Of a DNA stretch of 17,851 nt, positions 6,959 through 17,489 are shown piece by piece (within the stretch, counting starts at the first letter, position 1; the number at the start of each line of letters is the position of its first letter). The stretch comes from Paraglomus occultum (taxonomy: Eukaryota > Glomeromycota > Glomeromycetes > Paraglomerales > Paraglomeraceae), in assembly GCA_910592205.1 (NCBI GenBank), contig CAJVPJ010000734.1, positions 1 through 17,851 of the forward strand, in the 5' to 3' direction. The translations under genes were made by a program, and so were the position numbers. The notes under the pieces are model-generated. The model was not told the DNA's origin, searched no databases, and saw only the letters and a program-made list of their open reading frames with translations.

Positions 6959-7097
6959 AAGGATGGAATTTGCTGACAACGTCGTTATCTCGGAACTCAT
7001 GCGCCGCTTGCAAAAGCGTCGATTGAGATCGGTAAGGGGTAAACTCAGTCGCGGGGCCAAATCCGGTGAATACGAATGGAGTAAATACCCTCCCTAA
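5817..7097 (+). CDS. HAC1: HAC1/XBP1-like bZIP factor, unspliced reading frame (426 aa)
   Basis: This is the basic leucine zipper regulator of the unfolded protein response in its uncleaved form. Residues 1-155 are Ser/Thr/Pro-rich. The nuclear-signal-like GRKRK (about 159-163) precedes the basic region, with N181 and R189 in the N-x7-R signature (NRAAAQLSR). This resembles XBP1 (NRVAAQTAR) more than AP-1 types. A zipper/coiled coil with L199, L206 and heptads runs to about 245. After residue 279 this frame enters the putative Ire1 intron and continues as a basic tail with a hydrophobic stretch at about 350-368 (LKPILMILLVFLTTLNVG), followed by KRRLRSVRGKLSRGAK. The start is the first ATG, in good context (CACCATGT). 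XBP1u in animals has a comparable hydrophobic region that holds its mRNA at the ER. In an overlapping frame the same DNA encodes an acidic tail, so this protein is probably not the active factor. Confidence 0.8.
   Translation: MFSSSQRSTNSALQQSTWNGNDSMVTSVPVDSSVSQILDSPAAFLYTNTDSSSEPTQTLNTTVRSPLVPIKPLISPQKATTELRIRPQTTGERSNASQDKVLTIEELRSIENLHSVNATVDAPLDASNDSIRPSLNTALPSPAAPVQAVTPPPSRPRSGRKRKAESPEEKEARVKDRVLRNRAAAQLSRNKKRQQLVDLEEQNTILRKELAAQREENAACREENERMSKRMRMLEAKLEDIETEFEKFRSQQLQSRQNVLPSPEIMVSHPPLDDVRGSAVSVVTLENSSLVSGNGKKAIVNVRTHSNKSLPGRSYRFEPSMHECSKSLQRIVKLRSLYQTFSQQISYRQMLKPILMILLVFLTTLNVGQKNYYYQCLDKIKRMEFADNVVISELMRRLQKRRLRSVRGKLSRGAKSGEYEWSKYPP
6643..6661 (+). promoter_or_regulatory. 5' Ire1 hairpin, loop CAGCAGT
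   Basis: The 7-nt loop CAGCAGT (6649-6655) fits CNG|CNGN, with the cut after G6651. It sits on a stem pairing 6644-6648 with 6656-6660 (CGGAT with ATCCG, five Watson-Crick pairs), plus a G6643-U6661 wobble. This is the canonical form of an Ire1 site. Confidence 0.75.
6652..6800 (+). promoter_or_regulatory. Putative Ire1-cleaved non-spliceosomal intron, 149 nt
   Basis: The segment lies between CAG|CAGT and CTG|CAGC. Its length leaves a remainder of 2 when divided by 3, as the shift into the acidic frame requires. It lacks GT-AG ends (it starts CAG and ends CTG). It is open in the upstream frame, so unspliced mRNA is translated straight through it. HAC1/XBP1 introns in other lineages vary greatly in length (20-26 nt in filamentous fungi and animals, 252 nt in yeast). 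A 45-nt downstream alternative, CAG|CAGA (cut after 6845), keeps the same frame but has no stem. Confidence 0.7.
6794..6808 (+). promoter_or_regulatory. 3' Ire1 hairpin, loop CTGCAGC
   Basis: The 7-nt loop CTGCAGC (6798-6804), with the cut after G6800, is closed by C6797-G6805, C6796-G6806, U6795-A6807 and a G6794-U6808 wobble. The loop is identical to the 3' loop of animal XBP1. The outer two pairs compete with the long-range exon stem. Confidence 0.7.
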
Positions 7098-7653
7098 CAT
7101 TGTAGAAAATTGTGCACTATTAATACTAATTATATATACATACATATCATATATCACGTTTAATTTTCAAGACATTGTGAATTTTTTTATTACAACCTTT
7201 TTCTTGTATGTTTTTTTTGTTATTTGTTCCCTATTTCGCTTTTTTTTATTACAATAATAATAATAAAGTGGACATATTACAAACTACATGGTGTGTGTGT
7301 ATTAAATTGTTGTTTCGGGCTCGGCCGATGTGAGTAGACTCATTCGATTACGTCGATATCAAACGCCAATACTTTCACCATCGTCACGATTTGAATGGTC
7401 TTTAGTTATTAGGCAATACCGTTTATTGAACGAGAGCAATGACATGGAGCAATCGCTTTGTTTCCTGACACACGTATAAACATTAATAATTATTAGACAA
7501 ATACTTAGCTAATAACACACGCATTACATCGATTGTATTAAATGAAAATAGATCATTTTTAAAATTCGCAATATTATACAGAGAAACATCTAAAAATGTC
7601 TAGATAAAAACAAATTAATTTCCCCCCCAATTATTGGTTATGTATCCGAAAAC
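7098..7653. other. Convergent 3' region of HAC1 and the ABC transporter
   Basis: No gene is seen here. T-rich tracts (about 7180-7250) and AATAAA (about 7260-7265) would suit 3' end formation of HAC1. The right part should hold the 3' UTR of the minus-strand transporter gene. The spliced HAC1 mRNA would have a 3' UTR at least 139 nt longer than the unspliced one. Confidence 0.5.
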
Positions 7654-10600
7654 TTATTCAGCGTCTGCTCCATCTTTTCCGATAATCTTCAAGAAAACTT
7701 CCTCTAGACTGGGATTCAAAAGAAAATGGAACGAGCAGTTAGGTTATGTTTATATTCGGGGAAAAAAAAGACTCGTGTGTGAAACTTACGTTGTCTGACT
7801 CAAACCCCAATCATCCACACCATAATATTTTTTTTCGCTTTCAATCCGTTTGAATAGTCGAGAAATCAACCCTGGTTCTGGTGAGAATTCATAAGTTACA
7901 TTTGTGGTATATGACGGAAGCCTTCTTGCTGTTGGTGGAAGCAATGACTCGATGAAGCTAAGAAAAGAGTATCACAAGTTAAAACTAAATCTATATACAT
8001 GGAATAGCGTAACATAACAATATTCAACGTACCCAATAGCTGTCTCCATGTTTGCTGTTCGACCCGAAAAGCTCAATTTAAAACCTCGGCCATACTTTTC
8101 CTTTAGTCTTAATTGCGGTCCAATACATCTTAACGTTCCCTGGGTCATGATGCTGACCCTTTGACAGAGAACTTCTGCCTCTTCCATCGAATGCGTGGTC
8201 AGCATGATCGTTCGTCCAGTCTTTGCCTCGCTGATGATATTCCAGATCAAACGTCTAACTTCCGGATCAAGTCCGGTGGTGGGTTCATCCAAAAAGACAA
8301 CAGTTGGATCCCCGACTAATGCTATCGCTATAGACAGACGACGTTTTTCACCGCCGCTAAGACCGCGAGTAAGCCGATCTTTGAATGGTACTAGACGCAC
8401 GCGTTCTAATAACTCTAGCACCTTTGCATGTTCCTGACTCGATGGCACGCCTTTGAGACGAGCGTAGAACAGCAAGTGCTCGCACACTGTCAAATCATCC
8501 CAAAGAATATCATGTTGAGGACATATTCCTATGCTCATGTAGACTTGGTCCCTTTGGGTCTTGACATCAAAGCCATTGAGAATTGCGTCGCCTTTTGTTG
8601 CTGGATAGAGACCTGTCAAAATACTGAGAAGCGTTGTTTTGCCTATAATAGATATCGATATCAAGTAAATAAACACGTAAAGCACACATACACACACACA
8701 CTCCCCCCCTCTCTCTCTCTCTCTTCTTCCCCATTATACGCACCAGCACCATTAGGACCCAACAATCCAAAAACCATGTTCGATTCGACTGCGAATGTTA
8801 CGTCCTTGACGGCCAACTTTCCGTTCGGGTATTCTTTGCGTATTCTCTTTAGAACCAATGGAGAATCCAATAGAAACTGGTTCTCTAAAACTCTACGTCG
8901 CTCTTCTCGGACGTCATCGTCTTCCGACCTAACATCCTCGGGGTCAATACGCCATAAACCGCTCTCCAGGAAACTTTGGCGCCTGTCCGCTTTTGTCTCG
9001 CTTGTTCCAGACATCTTTTTGAATAACGTACTGAATACAAAATGCCATGGTTTTCCTTCATCATAGTCAGAGGGAAGCACTTGAGACAAGTACCACGTAA
9101 CTAGCAATAACACAAAGTATCCTGCAATCATTGCTACCGTAGCCATAAATAATTGGTCACCCGGCCTGATCCTTGCCATAGTATATCCATCGCCTGACGG
9201 ATCAAAGCTTGCCTCGTTGACAATGCTGAGAGCGCGGTAAAATGCAAAAGGAGGCCACGTCAAGTAAGCGATATTTGCCGTAGTGAAAATTGCCTCGGAT
9301 GCCAGGTTAATTACTACACCGCTAATAACAGTAACGCATGACACAACTAGAGCAGTACGGGTGTTGTTGAATATTACGGAAAAAAGAAAAGCCAGGATTA
9401 TCTGCATGTGTCCCCAGATCATGAAAAGGAGACAGAGAACGTACGGCGAGGTTCGGGAAAAGAATTCCATTTTGAAAGCCATTCCGCTTGCCACAAAGAA
9501 TACGGAATTTATGGTATGCAAAATGTAAAAATGGATATAGTGCGTCATATAGTAAGCGTAATCCTTGAGCCCGTTCATACGCATCATAACTAAAATTCTG
9601 TTTTCCTTTTCCTTGACTAGTGTAATCACAAATGCCGGCAGCAGGAAAGAAACACCAAATGGATAGAGAACGCGACCTAAAAGTGCGCTGGCTCCAACAT
9701 TCATCTCTGACACCCATAGATACGGCATTACCCGAAACCCGGCCGTTATAATTGCATTCACGTTAGTGGATAGAAGAAACGCGGTGCTCAATTGAGATTG
9801 TTGGATCACTCTCCGTAAGCCATAGCCTAAAAACGGAAGCCTCTGGGCAATGCGATCATCATGGCCAATTTGCATGATATAGCTCCATACTTTTGAAGTT
9901 GGATTTAAATTATTAAAGATCAGGCCTCCCCAGGGCAAGTTTGTAGTGGCTTGAGCGAGTTTAAGGGCCAATTGCGGTTGATTATCTATTAGTGCAGCGT
10001 CTTCCTGTCCGACAAGAGGCGGTATGTTTAATTGCGCCACGCTCTGAAGCACGGAACTAATACTATCCGCGATTAAATCATCCATCTCCTTTGCATCATC
10101 ATCATCATCAAGCTTTGTATAGAATGGTACTGGGACGAGAGATTCGGCTTGATAAGATGTGGGCCCTCCCAAGTTTGTTATGTTTGCAAAAAATTTTGTC
10201 GGTATTGAGCCCAGCACGCCAGAATCCCCGTCGTTTGCTTGTGAGGCGAAAGTAGTTAGAGCATTCAGCGACTGACTTTGAGACAAAATTAGTGGACTCT
10301 TCAACGGTTTATCTCCTGCATTAACGCCAAAGTCCTCAATAACAAATAGATTTTGATATGTTTGATATTTTGCTAAAGCAACCATATTCTGTGGATTGGC
10401 AAAGCTGAGCCATCCTCCTTGTGGCTCAGGTCGAAAAGTACTAGAATAATAAAGCCGGGTTGAATAAGCTCATTCACACAATTTGCAATTAATTTCACGT
10501 GTCATATACCTATCAAGCCTTAAGGAGACATTCACATTGGGATCTGTTTCATATGGATCCCGAAGAGGATAGTCTGGCCCCGTCCAGATCACGCAATCGT

Positions 10601-12605
10601 CTGCCGCATCTGGCACAGTGAAGAACTCAAAGTTTACTAACGGTATATAGAAATTAGCGTGTTTTACCGTGGCAAATTTTCCCGACACATTTGGAACTTC
10701 AGATGCTGGTGTTGAAGTGAGATCGTCATAGTTTTGTTCGAAACTCACGTTTCGCGGGTCCACCGATTTTACTTGGGAGCACATTAAAATTTCTAATAAA
10801 ATAGTCTCTTGTTAGAAATAATTCGATATATGCAGACTTTCCCTCCCACCCGTTTTTTTATAACGCACCTACTGCCGGATTGTTTTTGAGGACTAATGCC
10901 GTCACAATCATAGCCATCAGACCCGCAATGGCGACCATTAGTATTGGACATAACGTGACGCAGAAAAAATTTACGACCCATTGTCTCTTCTGATAAACTA
11001 ATGACTTGCGTAACTGTGAATATCAAAATTGTGTGAGTCGAGTTTTTGAAGTCATAAACGAATATTATTGCGTCATCTTGCGTGCAAGCTACATATCATA
11101 CGACGTACCAAAGCTCGCACTGGATAGCTTTTCCTGGGCTTGGTCGATACCAAAGAATGAATCAACATGGATTTCTTATCCGAATCGATTGACGGAGTCT
11201 TGTTGTAAAACCCTAAAATAATACCAATCAGCCACTCTGCACAACCATGAGCAGAACGCACATAAACTCACTCACCTTTCCCATTAGTGTATGTTGTTAA
11301 CATATGGCCAGATTTTTGGTCGTTAGGTTTTCGACCTTTGGCATCGTTCACGTTATGCACATATGAATAGATCGGGTATATGTTTGATCGCAACTCGGAG
11401 CTACTTTTAGGCTGGTACCTCGCACCATACTCATTAGGATCAGCCGATGCTCCGTAGCGAGTATCTGGTGAGGTGGGAGCTTGCATCGGAATAGCTATGC
11501 CATAATGTGGTTTCTCCTCTGTTAGAGACTTGAACCAACCAAAGATTGATCTACGAGGTTTTTCGTTCTCATTTCGAGTCATTGGCACTTCTGGAATGGG
11601 TATTTCTATGCTTGATTTCTGACCAGATAATGTATTAGCTGGATTTTCAAGATCATCAACTGCCACAGAGTCGTCCTGATACGCGGGACTCTCTTCATAA
11701 ATTTCGGACAACGGTCGGCGGCGGAATGGATAAAGTTGCAGCTCTGTATTTATTGCATTGTCTTCATTTCTGGTGTGCGGTATTAAGGAATGTTCCTGGG
11801 TCGTTGGGATGGGGTTTGCGTTTATCGAGTAGTGCTGCGGAGCGTTATTCACGACGTTCGTATAGGGTTTTTTATTGTATGACACGTTCTCGGTGGGTGT
11901 CGGTGGAGTATGGGATGGCAAGGGTGGCATCTTGTAAGCAGTGCCGATTGAGTGTGGTGTTGCAACTTCATTATTGCACACGTGCTCGTCCGTATTTGCA
12001 TACGATGTTTCATTGTCCACAAGCGTCGCAGAAGTGTCTCTAGAATTTGTGCTAAGTCGATTGCCAAGCTTTGACATATCGATCGACGAGTGTCCGAACC
12101 TGGATGAGCGAACATTCACGGGAACTTTCACGGCTTTTGGCACTTCCAAGTACTTGCTGCCTTGAGACGCATTGAATTTATTTTTCTCTTGAGAAATCTC
12201 TGTTAGCGGGACTAGTCGCTGATATGGTCTATTCGATTTACTTGCAGTAGCAGGCGTTCGACTATATTCGTAAGATTGTCTTGATTCGGCTGATATATGA
12301 TCGCTGGAAGTAGTCACGCTATTAATGTTATTCGGCTGTTCTGTTTCGCTTACGACTGCAAGATTAACCCCCGTGTTCATGTTGTGTTTTATTCCGGATC
12401 CAGCAGAATTTGCCCACGGTTCAAAAGAGTGATGTTTACTTTGCTGCACGTAAGAAGGTTTTGCACTGAGTTTTTTTTTGTTCTTTTGATCAGGAATCTC
12501 CCTTTTCGTTTTAGTGGTTGATGGCTCGCTGAATAAATACGAGTCAATTATAGATGTAGTTGTCACTTCCGTGGCAAACTCGGCTGATTCCTCTATCCTC
12601 TCCAT
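7654..12605 (-). CDS. Half-size ABCA-family ABC transporter, 8 exons, 1463 aa
   Basis: My exon model (minus): 12605-11276, 11212-11109, 11013-10869, 10792-10510, 10440-8744, 8642-8033, 7957-7790, 7708-7654. All introns (63, 95, 76, 69, 101, 75, 81 nt) are GT-AG, phases agree, and the total is 4392 nt. Residues 1-478 are a low-complexity, Ser/Thr/Asn/Pro-rich extension. The transporter starts at RALLRKSLVYQKRQW, with TM1 at about 491-520, a long extracytoplasmic loop and a cluster of further TM segments in exon 5. The nucleotide-binding domain has Walker A GPNGAGKTT (1182-1190), Q-loop Q1229, signature LSGGEKRR (from 1281), Walker B VVFLDE (to E1306) and H-loop H1337. It ends with the ABCA-type SQTTLEEVFLKI motif. 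ABCA proteins move lipids across membranes using ATP. One TMD plus one NBD makes it a half transporter, expected to dimerise. The substrate is unknown. Exon 1 could instead be a separate gene: without the 63-nt intron it would stop two codons past the donor. Confidence 0.85.
8643..8743 (-). repeat. Microsatellite inside ABC transporter intron 5
   Basis: On the plus strand this intron holds a CA/TA run (about 8683-8701), a C run and a CT run (about 8709-8724). The splice sites GTGCGT and TATAG flank it. It splits the Walker A codons after Gly. Length variation here would be a usable strain marker. Confidence 0.7.
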
Positions 12606-13419
12606 GAAGTCCTATGTTAATAATAATAATAACTAAAGACGACTGTTAGAGATGGACGGGAACGCCCAAAGAATAAAAAAATGGGAAATTTTCTGAGCAG
12701 AATGCAGTAAAAAAGCCATCGTCTCATGATTTTAAGCTCAATGCGTCCTAAGGATATTCAATTAAGAAGCCCCATCTCGGTAAGTGCTAATACCGTTTTG
12801 ATCACCATCGGAAATTAATAACGAATAGTCAGTAGTTCCGAGAACGAATGTCGGCACATTAATTTAACTGATTAGCAGAACGCAACATATTGATTGATTA
12901 GCAGTTGACAATAGTGAATGTTAACACGTATCCCCCGAATGGCAAGCGATCAAGTTTAACGACTTCATATTGTTTTGTAGAGATAATGCCAACGTCTTCT
13001 GAAAAGGCAATCCGAAGAAATGAACGGTTGGTGAAGTATGAACACTATTACATGACTGTTACTTGAACGGATTATAAGGATCGTCATGTCAATTTGTGGT
13101 AAAGCGCAAATCTCGCAATGAAGTCTTTAAACGGATGTCACATTTAATTACACATGCCGTATGACAAAAAAGTCTTGTCGATCACCATACCCGTGATCAG
13201 ATGATTAAGTTTCACGCATAATCCGCGCATTCCCGAGGGAAATTCTATAAGCGATATAATAACAATTACGCGCGGAATTGAGGTAGGGTTTGTTGTTGCT
13301 CTGCTCGTCCAATATATTCATCCTTCCGTTTTCGCTGTCGTTCTGATCACCACAAAAAATTGGTTCTTTTCGGCTCGACTAGGATTACGCGCCATCCACT
13401 CATCTGCTGTCAAAAATAA
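12606..13419. other. Upstream region of the ABC transporter; no gene identified
   Basis: No convincing coding frame is seen. A direct repeat of TGATTAGCAG occurs near 12869 and 12895. The right end could contain the eroded signal peptide and propeptide start of the carboxypeptidase pseudogene, but I cannot read it. The minus-strand frame at 13318-13506 is a shadow of that pseudogene. Confidence 0.45.
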
Positions 13420-15059
13420 TTGGATGTCGAGCATAATCTGCAAGAACAATTGGATGACTTGGAAGATAGTTGTGAGATACTGACACATGAAGAGTTTCCT
13501 GGGCATTCTATCCGATTAAAGTCAAGATCGTTGTAAGATCTGCACATTTACACATATGTGTGTGTAATTATTCTATAGTAAGCATGGGATTTTTCTCATT
13601 ACTTTTACCTTTTTCAGTACAACCACCTTGTTGCTCTGGATCAACCATCCCATTCACGAATCTGCTATAGAGTTGAGCTATCTTGATACTGGCAGTAACA
13701 GACATTCTTTCTTGAGCCGAGAAACAATCGATCAGTTGTCTAATTGGTATGTTGATTATTGCCATTTTTCTTCCTGACTTTAAAAAGTTTTTCGATCAAT
13801 AAAATATCTCTTCCTACCTATCACATCCAAGACTCTGAATAGCTCATCTACTTGTCTCTAACAATATACATATACACATTATCAGTTGGACGATGGCCCA
13901 GGATGCGGCGCTATGACTGGATTATTCTTTGAATTGGGTTCATGCAAGACCAAAGCTAACGGAACCGACACAACGTTTAATCCCATTCATGGATTAACAA
14001 TGCGTCAGTCATATAGATCAGGTATAACAAATGCCCTCTCATGCGTTTCCATACTATGCTTAATGTTGACATTCCCAATTCAACACAGCCAATGAGCGTT
14101 AGATTTTCTTATGATACTGGAGTAAGCGATACTTGCCAAGACGTATTAGCGTTTCGGCAAACGTTTTTCAACAATATGGCCAATTAGACTTTCATATTGC
14201 TGGTGAATCGTAAGTCGGTCTACTATGCATAATAGTGACATAGACGTCATAGTATGGAACTTATATTAACATAATTCGCTTTTATCATTTAGTTATGCTG
14301 GCGAGCTATCGTATATGATATCATCATTTACAATTATGCCGGTGCCCATTCCGCCAAATACAACAGCAAGCCGAAAGCCAGTGTTTCCATCAATTTCAAG
14401 TCCGTTCCTATCGGCAATGGTCGCGTTAATCCTCCACCCTGGCAGGGCTTGCAATTCAATTCAATTCATCGTACCCTCCGGTGCTCGAAGCTACTTGCAT
14501 GCACTCAAAATGTTACATATCACAGAATGCGTCTAATAGTCAACTAGCTCAAACTGACTGCGATAGCGCAATGATATATCCATATAAGCTGACTGAAACG
14601 ATCCTAATACGACGTTAGGAGGAAGTGTAATGTTATCTACACTTCATTTCTACTGAATCGGGAAGAAGCTAAACCCAAACTTGGTGTTATGAAGGCTGTA
14701 ACCACGACGTTTACGGCAGATTCATAATGACTGGTCATATCTTCGTGGGACGCCCTAATCCTTAGGACAATGGCAACTAAACCAGTTATCTTTTTAGGAT
14801 GCGTCCATATCACATACAAGTTCTAAATTACTAGAAGCGGATATTCGTGTCCTCATTTATGCAGGTGATGCGGACTATATCTGCAATTGGATGGGAAATG
14901 AGGCATGGGATAAGGCAATCAAATGGTCTGGTAAACGCGCATTCAATGCTGCCAAGGACGAGATGGATTACTGAAGACGTATCTAGGATGTGGGCTGGCA
15001 CTGTCAGAAGTTCAGGATTATTAACTTGGCTTAGGGTCTTTGAGGCAGGTCATATGGTA
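13420..15059 (+). pseudogene. Carboxypeptidase Y-type serine carboxypeptidase, pseudogene
   Basis: Pieces in order: propeptide-like LTHEEFPGHSIRLKSRSL ending at a GTAAGA donor (13533), an 85-nt intron, then ELSYLDTGSNRHSFL. After an acceptor at 13885 come DDGPGCGAMTGLFFELG, IPNSTQPMSVRFSYDTGVSD and QDVLAFRQTFF. Next is QYGQLDFHIAGES, split by an 83-nt GT-AG intron (14210-14292), then YAGE. Later [49 protein letters not shown] and LRVFEAGHMV are readable. These are the GGPGC, GESYAG (serine), AGDxDxICN (aspartate) and EAGHMV (histidine) motifs of vacuolar S10 peptidases. The frame changes repeatedly and has stops (for example at about 14065, 14180 and 14970), the GGPGCSS motif is altered to DGPGCGA, and the end after GHMV is lost. 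Kept introns show that it was not made by retroposition. Confidence 0.85.
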
Positions 15060-15287
15060 GTAATCGTTGGATTCAGAAAGAAAGTTGTGTGCATAACCTA
15101 CGTACACCTGTACCGATTTATTTATAGTTGATGAACCGCACGTAAGAGTCATTACGATTTAATTCGCTGTTCTCTTTAACTTTATATGATCCTCCTCTCA
15201 GTTCACGAACAACCATTCGTATCCGATTTACTCATGTCTCATCTATTGGTACCAGCCCTTCAACGCGCCAAATCTTTCTGGCATAAT
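15060..15287. other. Spacer, no clear gene
   Basis: Minus-strand frames here have mildly protein-like pieces (for example VNRIRMVVRELRGGSYKV) interrupted by stops. They may belong to the unknown fragment at 15288-15644. Confidence 0.3.
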
Positions 15288-15644
15288 TCACTCTCCTCGG
15301 TTTTGTGCACCATCTTTTTGATAAATTAAAATGGTGTACAGACCCTCTATTTCTTTTACAACACTCGCATCACTTGTCCAGCAGTTGAGTGATAGAATAT
15401 CTCCATGACGAATGCCGCATGGTTATAAACGAGCCTTGGACAAAGGATAAGGCGTGAAGGCAAGATTTACGTGAATTATACCGTTGAGTTCAGATGCTTT
15501 ATTAGATGTACGTAACCAAGGTAAACCTTGTGAATTATTATTATAGCTTTGCACGTTGTTTGATCTTGGTATCGAGTTGAAATAAATACCAAGGCCTCTG
15601 CTGAGACTAGAACAAATTTCATGAGTATGTGTGTTGAATATCAA
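15288..15644 (-). pseudogene. Unknown reading frame with one internal stop
   Basis: A single minus-strand frame runs from ATG 15644 to TGA 15288 with one TAA (15423-15425) inside. The first part includes GLGIYFNSIPRSNNVQSYNN and LNGIIHVNLAFTPYPL. The second, after the stop, includes HGDILSLNCWTSDASVVKEI and LYTILIYQKDG. The composition is protein-like on both sides of the stop, which suggests a recently broken gene fragment. I do not recognise the family. Confidence 0.35.
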
Positions 15645-15724
15645 AATGTAAATTGAGAAAACGCACTCTATGCATTATGTAATCGCCAAGAAGTTTGTGC
15701 ACAGACAGGCTTGTGAATATAAAA

Positions 15725-15808
15725 AAAGTCTCATTATCTTGCAGTCAGTCGCAGAATTGTATCTCATACAATTGTTGAGCTTTTCGTTTGGTAAGATAAT
15801 GAGACTTT
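15725..15808. repeat. Nested perfect inverted repeats
   Basis: The outer arms AAAGTCTCATTATCTT (15725-15740) and AAGATAATGAGACTTT (15793-15808) are perfect complements over 16 bp. Inside, AATTGTAT (15755-15762) and ATACAATT (15766-15773) form an 8-bp hairpin with a CTC loop. The 84-bp unit could be a solo small foldback element or a transcribed hairpin. The plus-strand ORF at 15670-15861 runs through it and has no other support. Confidence 0.65.
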
Positions 15809-15861
15809 GCTCTGTAAAACGAAATTTAAATTGTGAATACGTTTTTTGTCAATCCAAGTAA

Positions 15862-17489
15862 GATCGTCATCAATTTAGAAAATGGGACCGAAAATGTCAT
15901 TCTTATCAACAGAATAATTGTATGCAAGCAGAATCTGATGAATCAGATAAGCAAGTTGCATGGTAAATCATCCTCTGCGGCAGCCAACATTAATTAATTG
16001 CGTTACTAAAACTTAGTATTGATAAATTACCAATGGTTAGACTTTCCGCAAATTCAGTCACGCAGGTTATAGTTAGCCAAAAGTTAATTAGATATTTCGT
16101 TTTTTAAATAGACTTCAAAAAATCAGACACGGTTGAAATATATATAAGCAGCAGCCATATCATATTATTAAAGCAACATGCTTAATGTTCATGTTGAATT
16201 TGGAATAATAAATTGGAAGCTTTCACAATTTCTATGTAAAAAAAAATTATAAAAAAATAAACCACTCTCTTTGAATCACACAATATTTTTTTTATTTTCT
16301 ATCATCGTTAGATATAATAACTACCGTTTGGAGCTGGTGTTCTAGTTATTATTTAGTAGAGATAATAGTAAGTTTGTAATTAATTATTGTTATTGAAACG
16401 ATATTATTCTTTAATTAATGTCGAATAGTAATAGGCAAGTGACACTCCTCATTTAGTCAAAACACCAAGTCGAAGTTTTGCAATATTGCATTGTTTAAAT
16501 TTAATAGTAATAGATCGCGAAATTTTCTTTTACTGCAGTATTAGTGTAATTATGGTTTTTATCTTATCAGTCAGGGAAAATGTCATACAGACTGCGCCCC
16601 AATAGTGACGCTCTCAATAACACAAAATACTTCACATTCCCACAAGCTTGTATATCATCAGTTTTGTACGTTATGTAAACTTATTTGTAAAGCTTGCCTC
16701 TACGTAAGTGCAATAAGACTATGGCTTCAAAAACCTGTTCTCTGTTCTTTGTAGACATGACTTTTCTTCTCTGCATCATATCCATTTACTTTCATGCATC
16801 TGACCGCATTCAGGACTCACGAGAAAATGCGGCTTAAAGTTTCAGTACAAACATCAGACTTAATACATGAATTAATGAAAGAGCTACGTAATATTAGGTA
16901 ACAAAAAGACATCGATCATAAGACAGTTATTGTAGACAACATTGTTCATCGTATGGTTGAGCAGGGGTATCAATATCTGTATTTACTTTCGTAGGACCTA
17001 GTTTATTGGCTCGCTCCATAACCACATTGCTAGCCCGTCGTCCTACAGTTGAGCATTCCTCTGATTGTTTAACATCTTACCGAGATATTGTCAAAGATTC
17101 GTTCTTTCTCTATTAATATTTGATAACAACTAAATTATTGAAAATTGAATCTGTGTTCTGTATTGTATTTCTAACAAGAATAAAGTAATTTTGAATTGAA
17201 GAGGCGAAGCCTCTTACCCATTTATAACTCTAAGTAATTTTTATATTTTCTAATATTCTGTCCGGAAAAGGCAGTTAATGGTAAACATGCATGACTTTAT
17301 TTCAGTGTCTTGTTAACTCATCCATATTTATATTGACATATGTGGAAGTACATCGTATAATCCGAACCTCTGAATAAAATTCTATAATAATAAACAGAAA
17401 TAACCCGTAATACAAATTTATTCAAAAAGAGTTTGAGTTGCTAAATTATAAGAAATGGAAGTGTTAATATTGTAATATTGTAATTGATT
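15862..17489. other. Long AT-rich intergenic region, no gene found
   Basis: No frame of coding composition, no tRNA-like fold and no long repeat were seen on either strand. Poly-A/T tracts occur at about 16238-16260 and 16288-16300. The last few hundred bases should contain the remaining downstream exons or the 3' UTR of the kinase gene at the window end. Confidence 0.5.

Noticed and set aside
8195-9593. Plus-strand ORFs opposite the ABC transporter
   Set aside because: They are antisense shadows of exons 5 and 6; the minus strand has all ABC motifs in frame.
13568-13765. Minus-strand 65-aa ORF with a possible donor
   Set aside because: The plus strand of the same DNA encodes the carboxypeptidase segment ELSYLDTGSNRH in a plausible exon, so this is a shadow.
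15670-15861. Plus-strand 63-aa ORF
   Set aside because: It runs through the nested inverted repeat and has no recognisable domain or supporting context.
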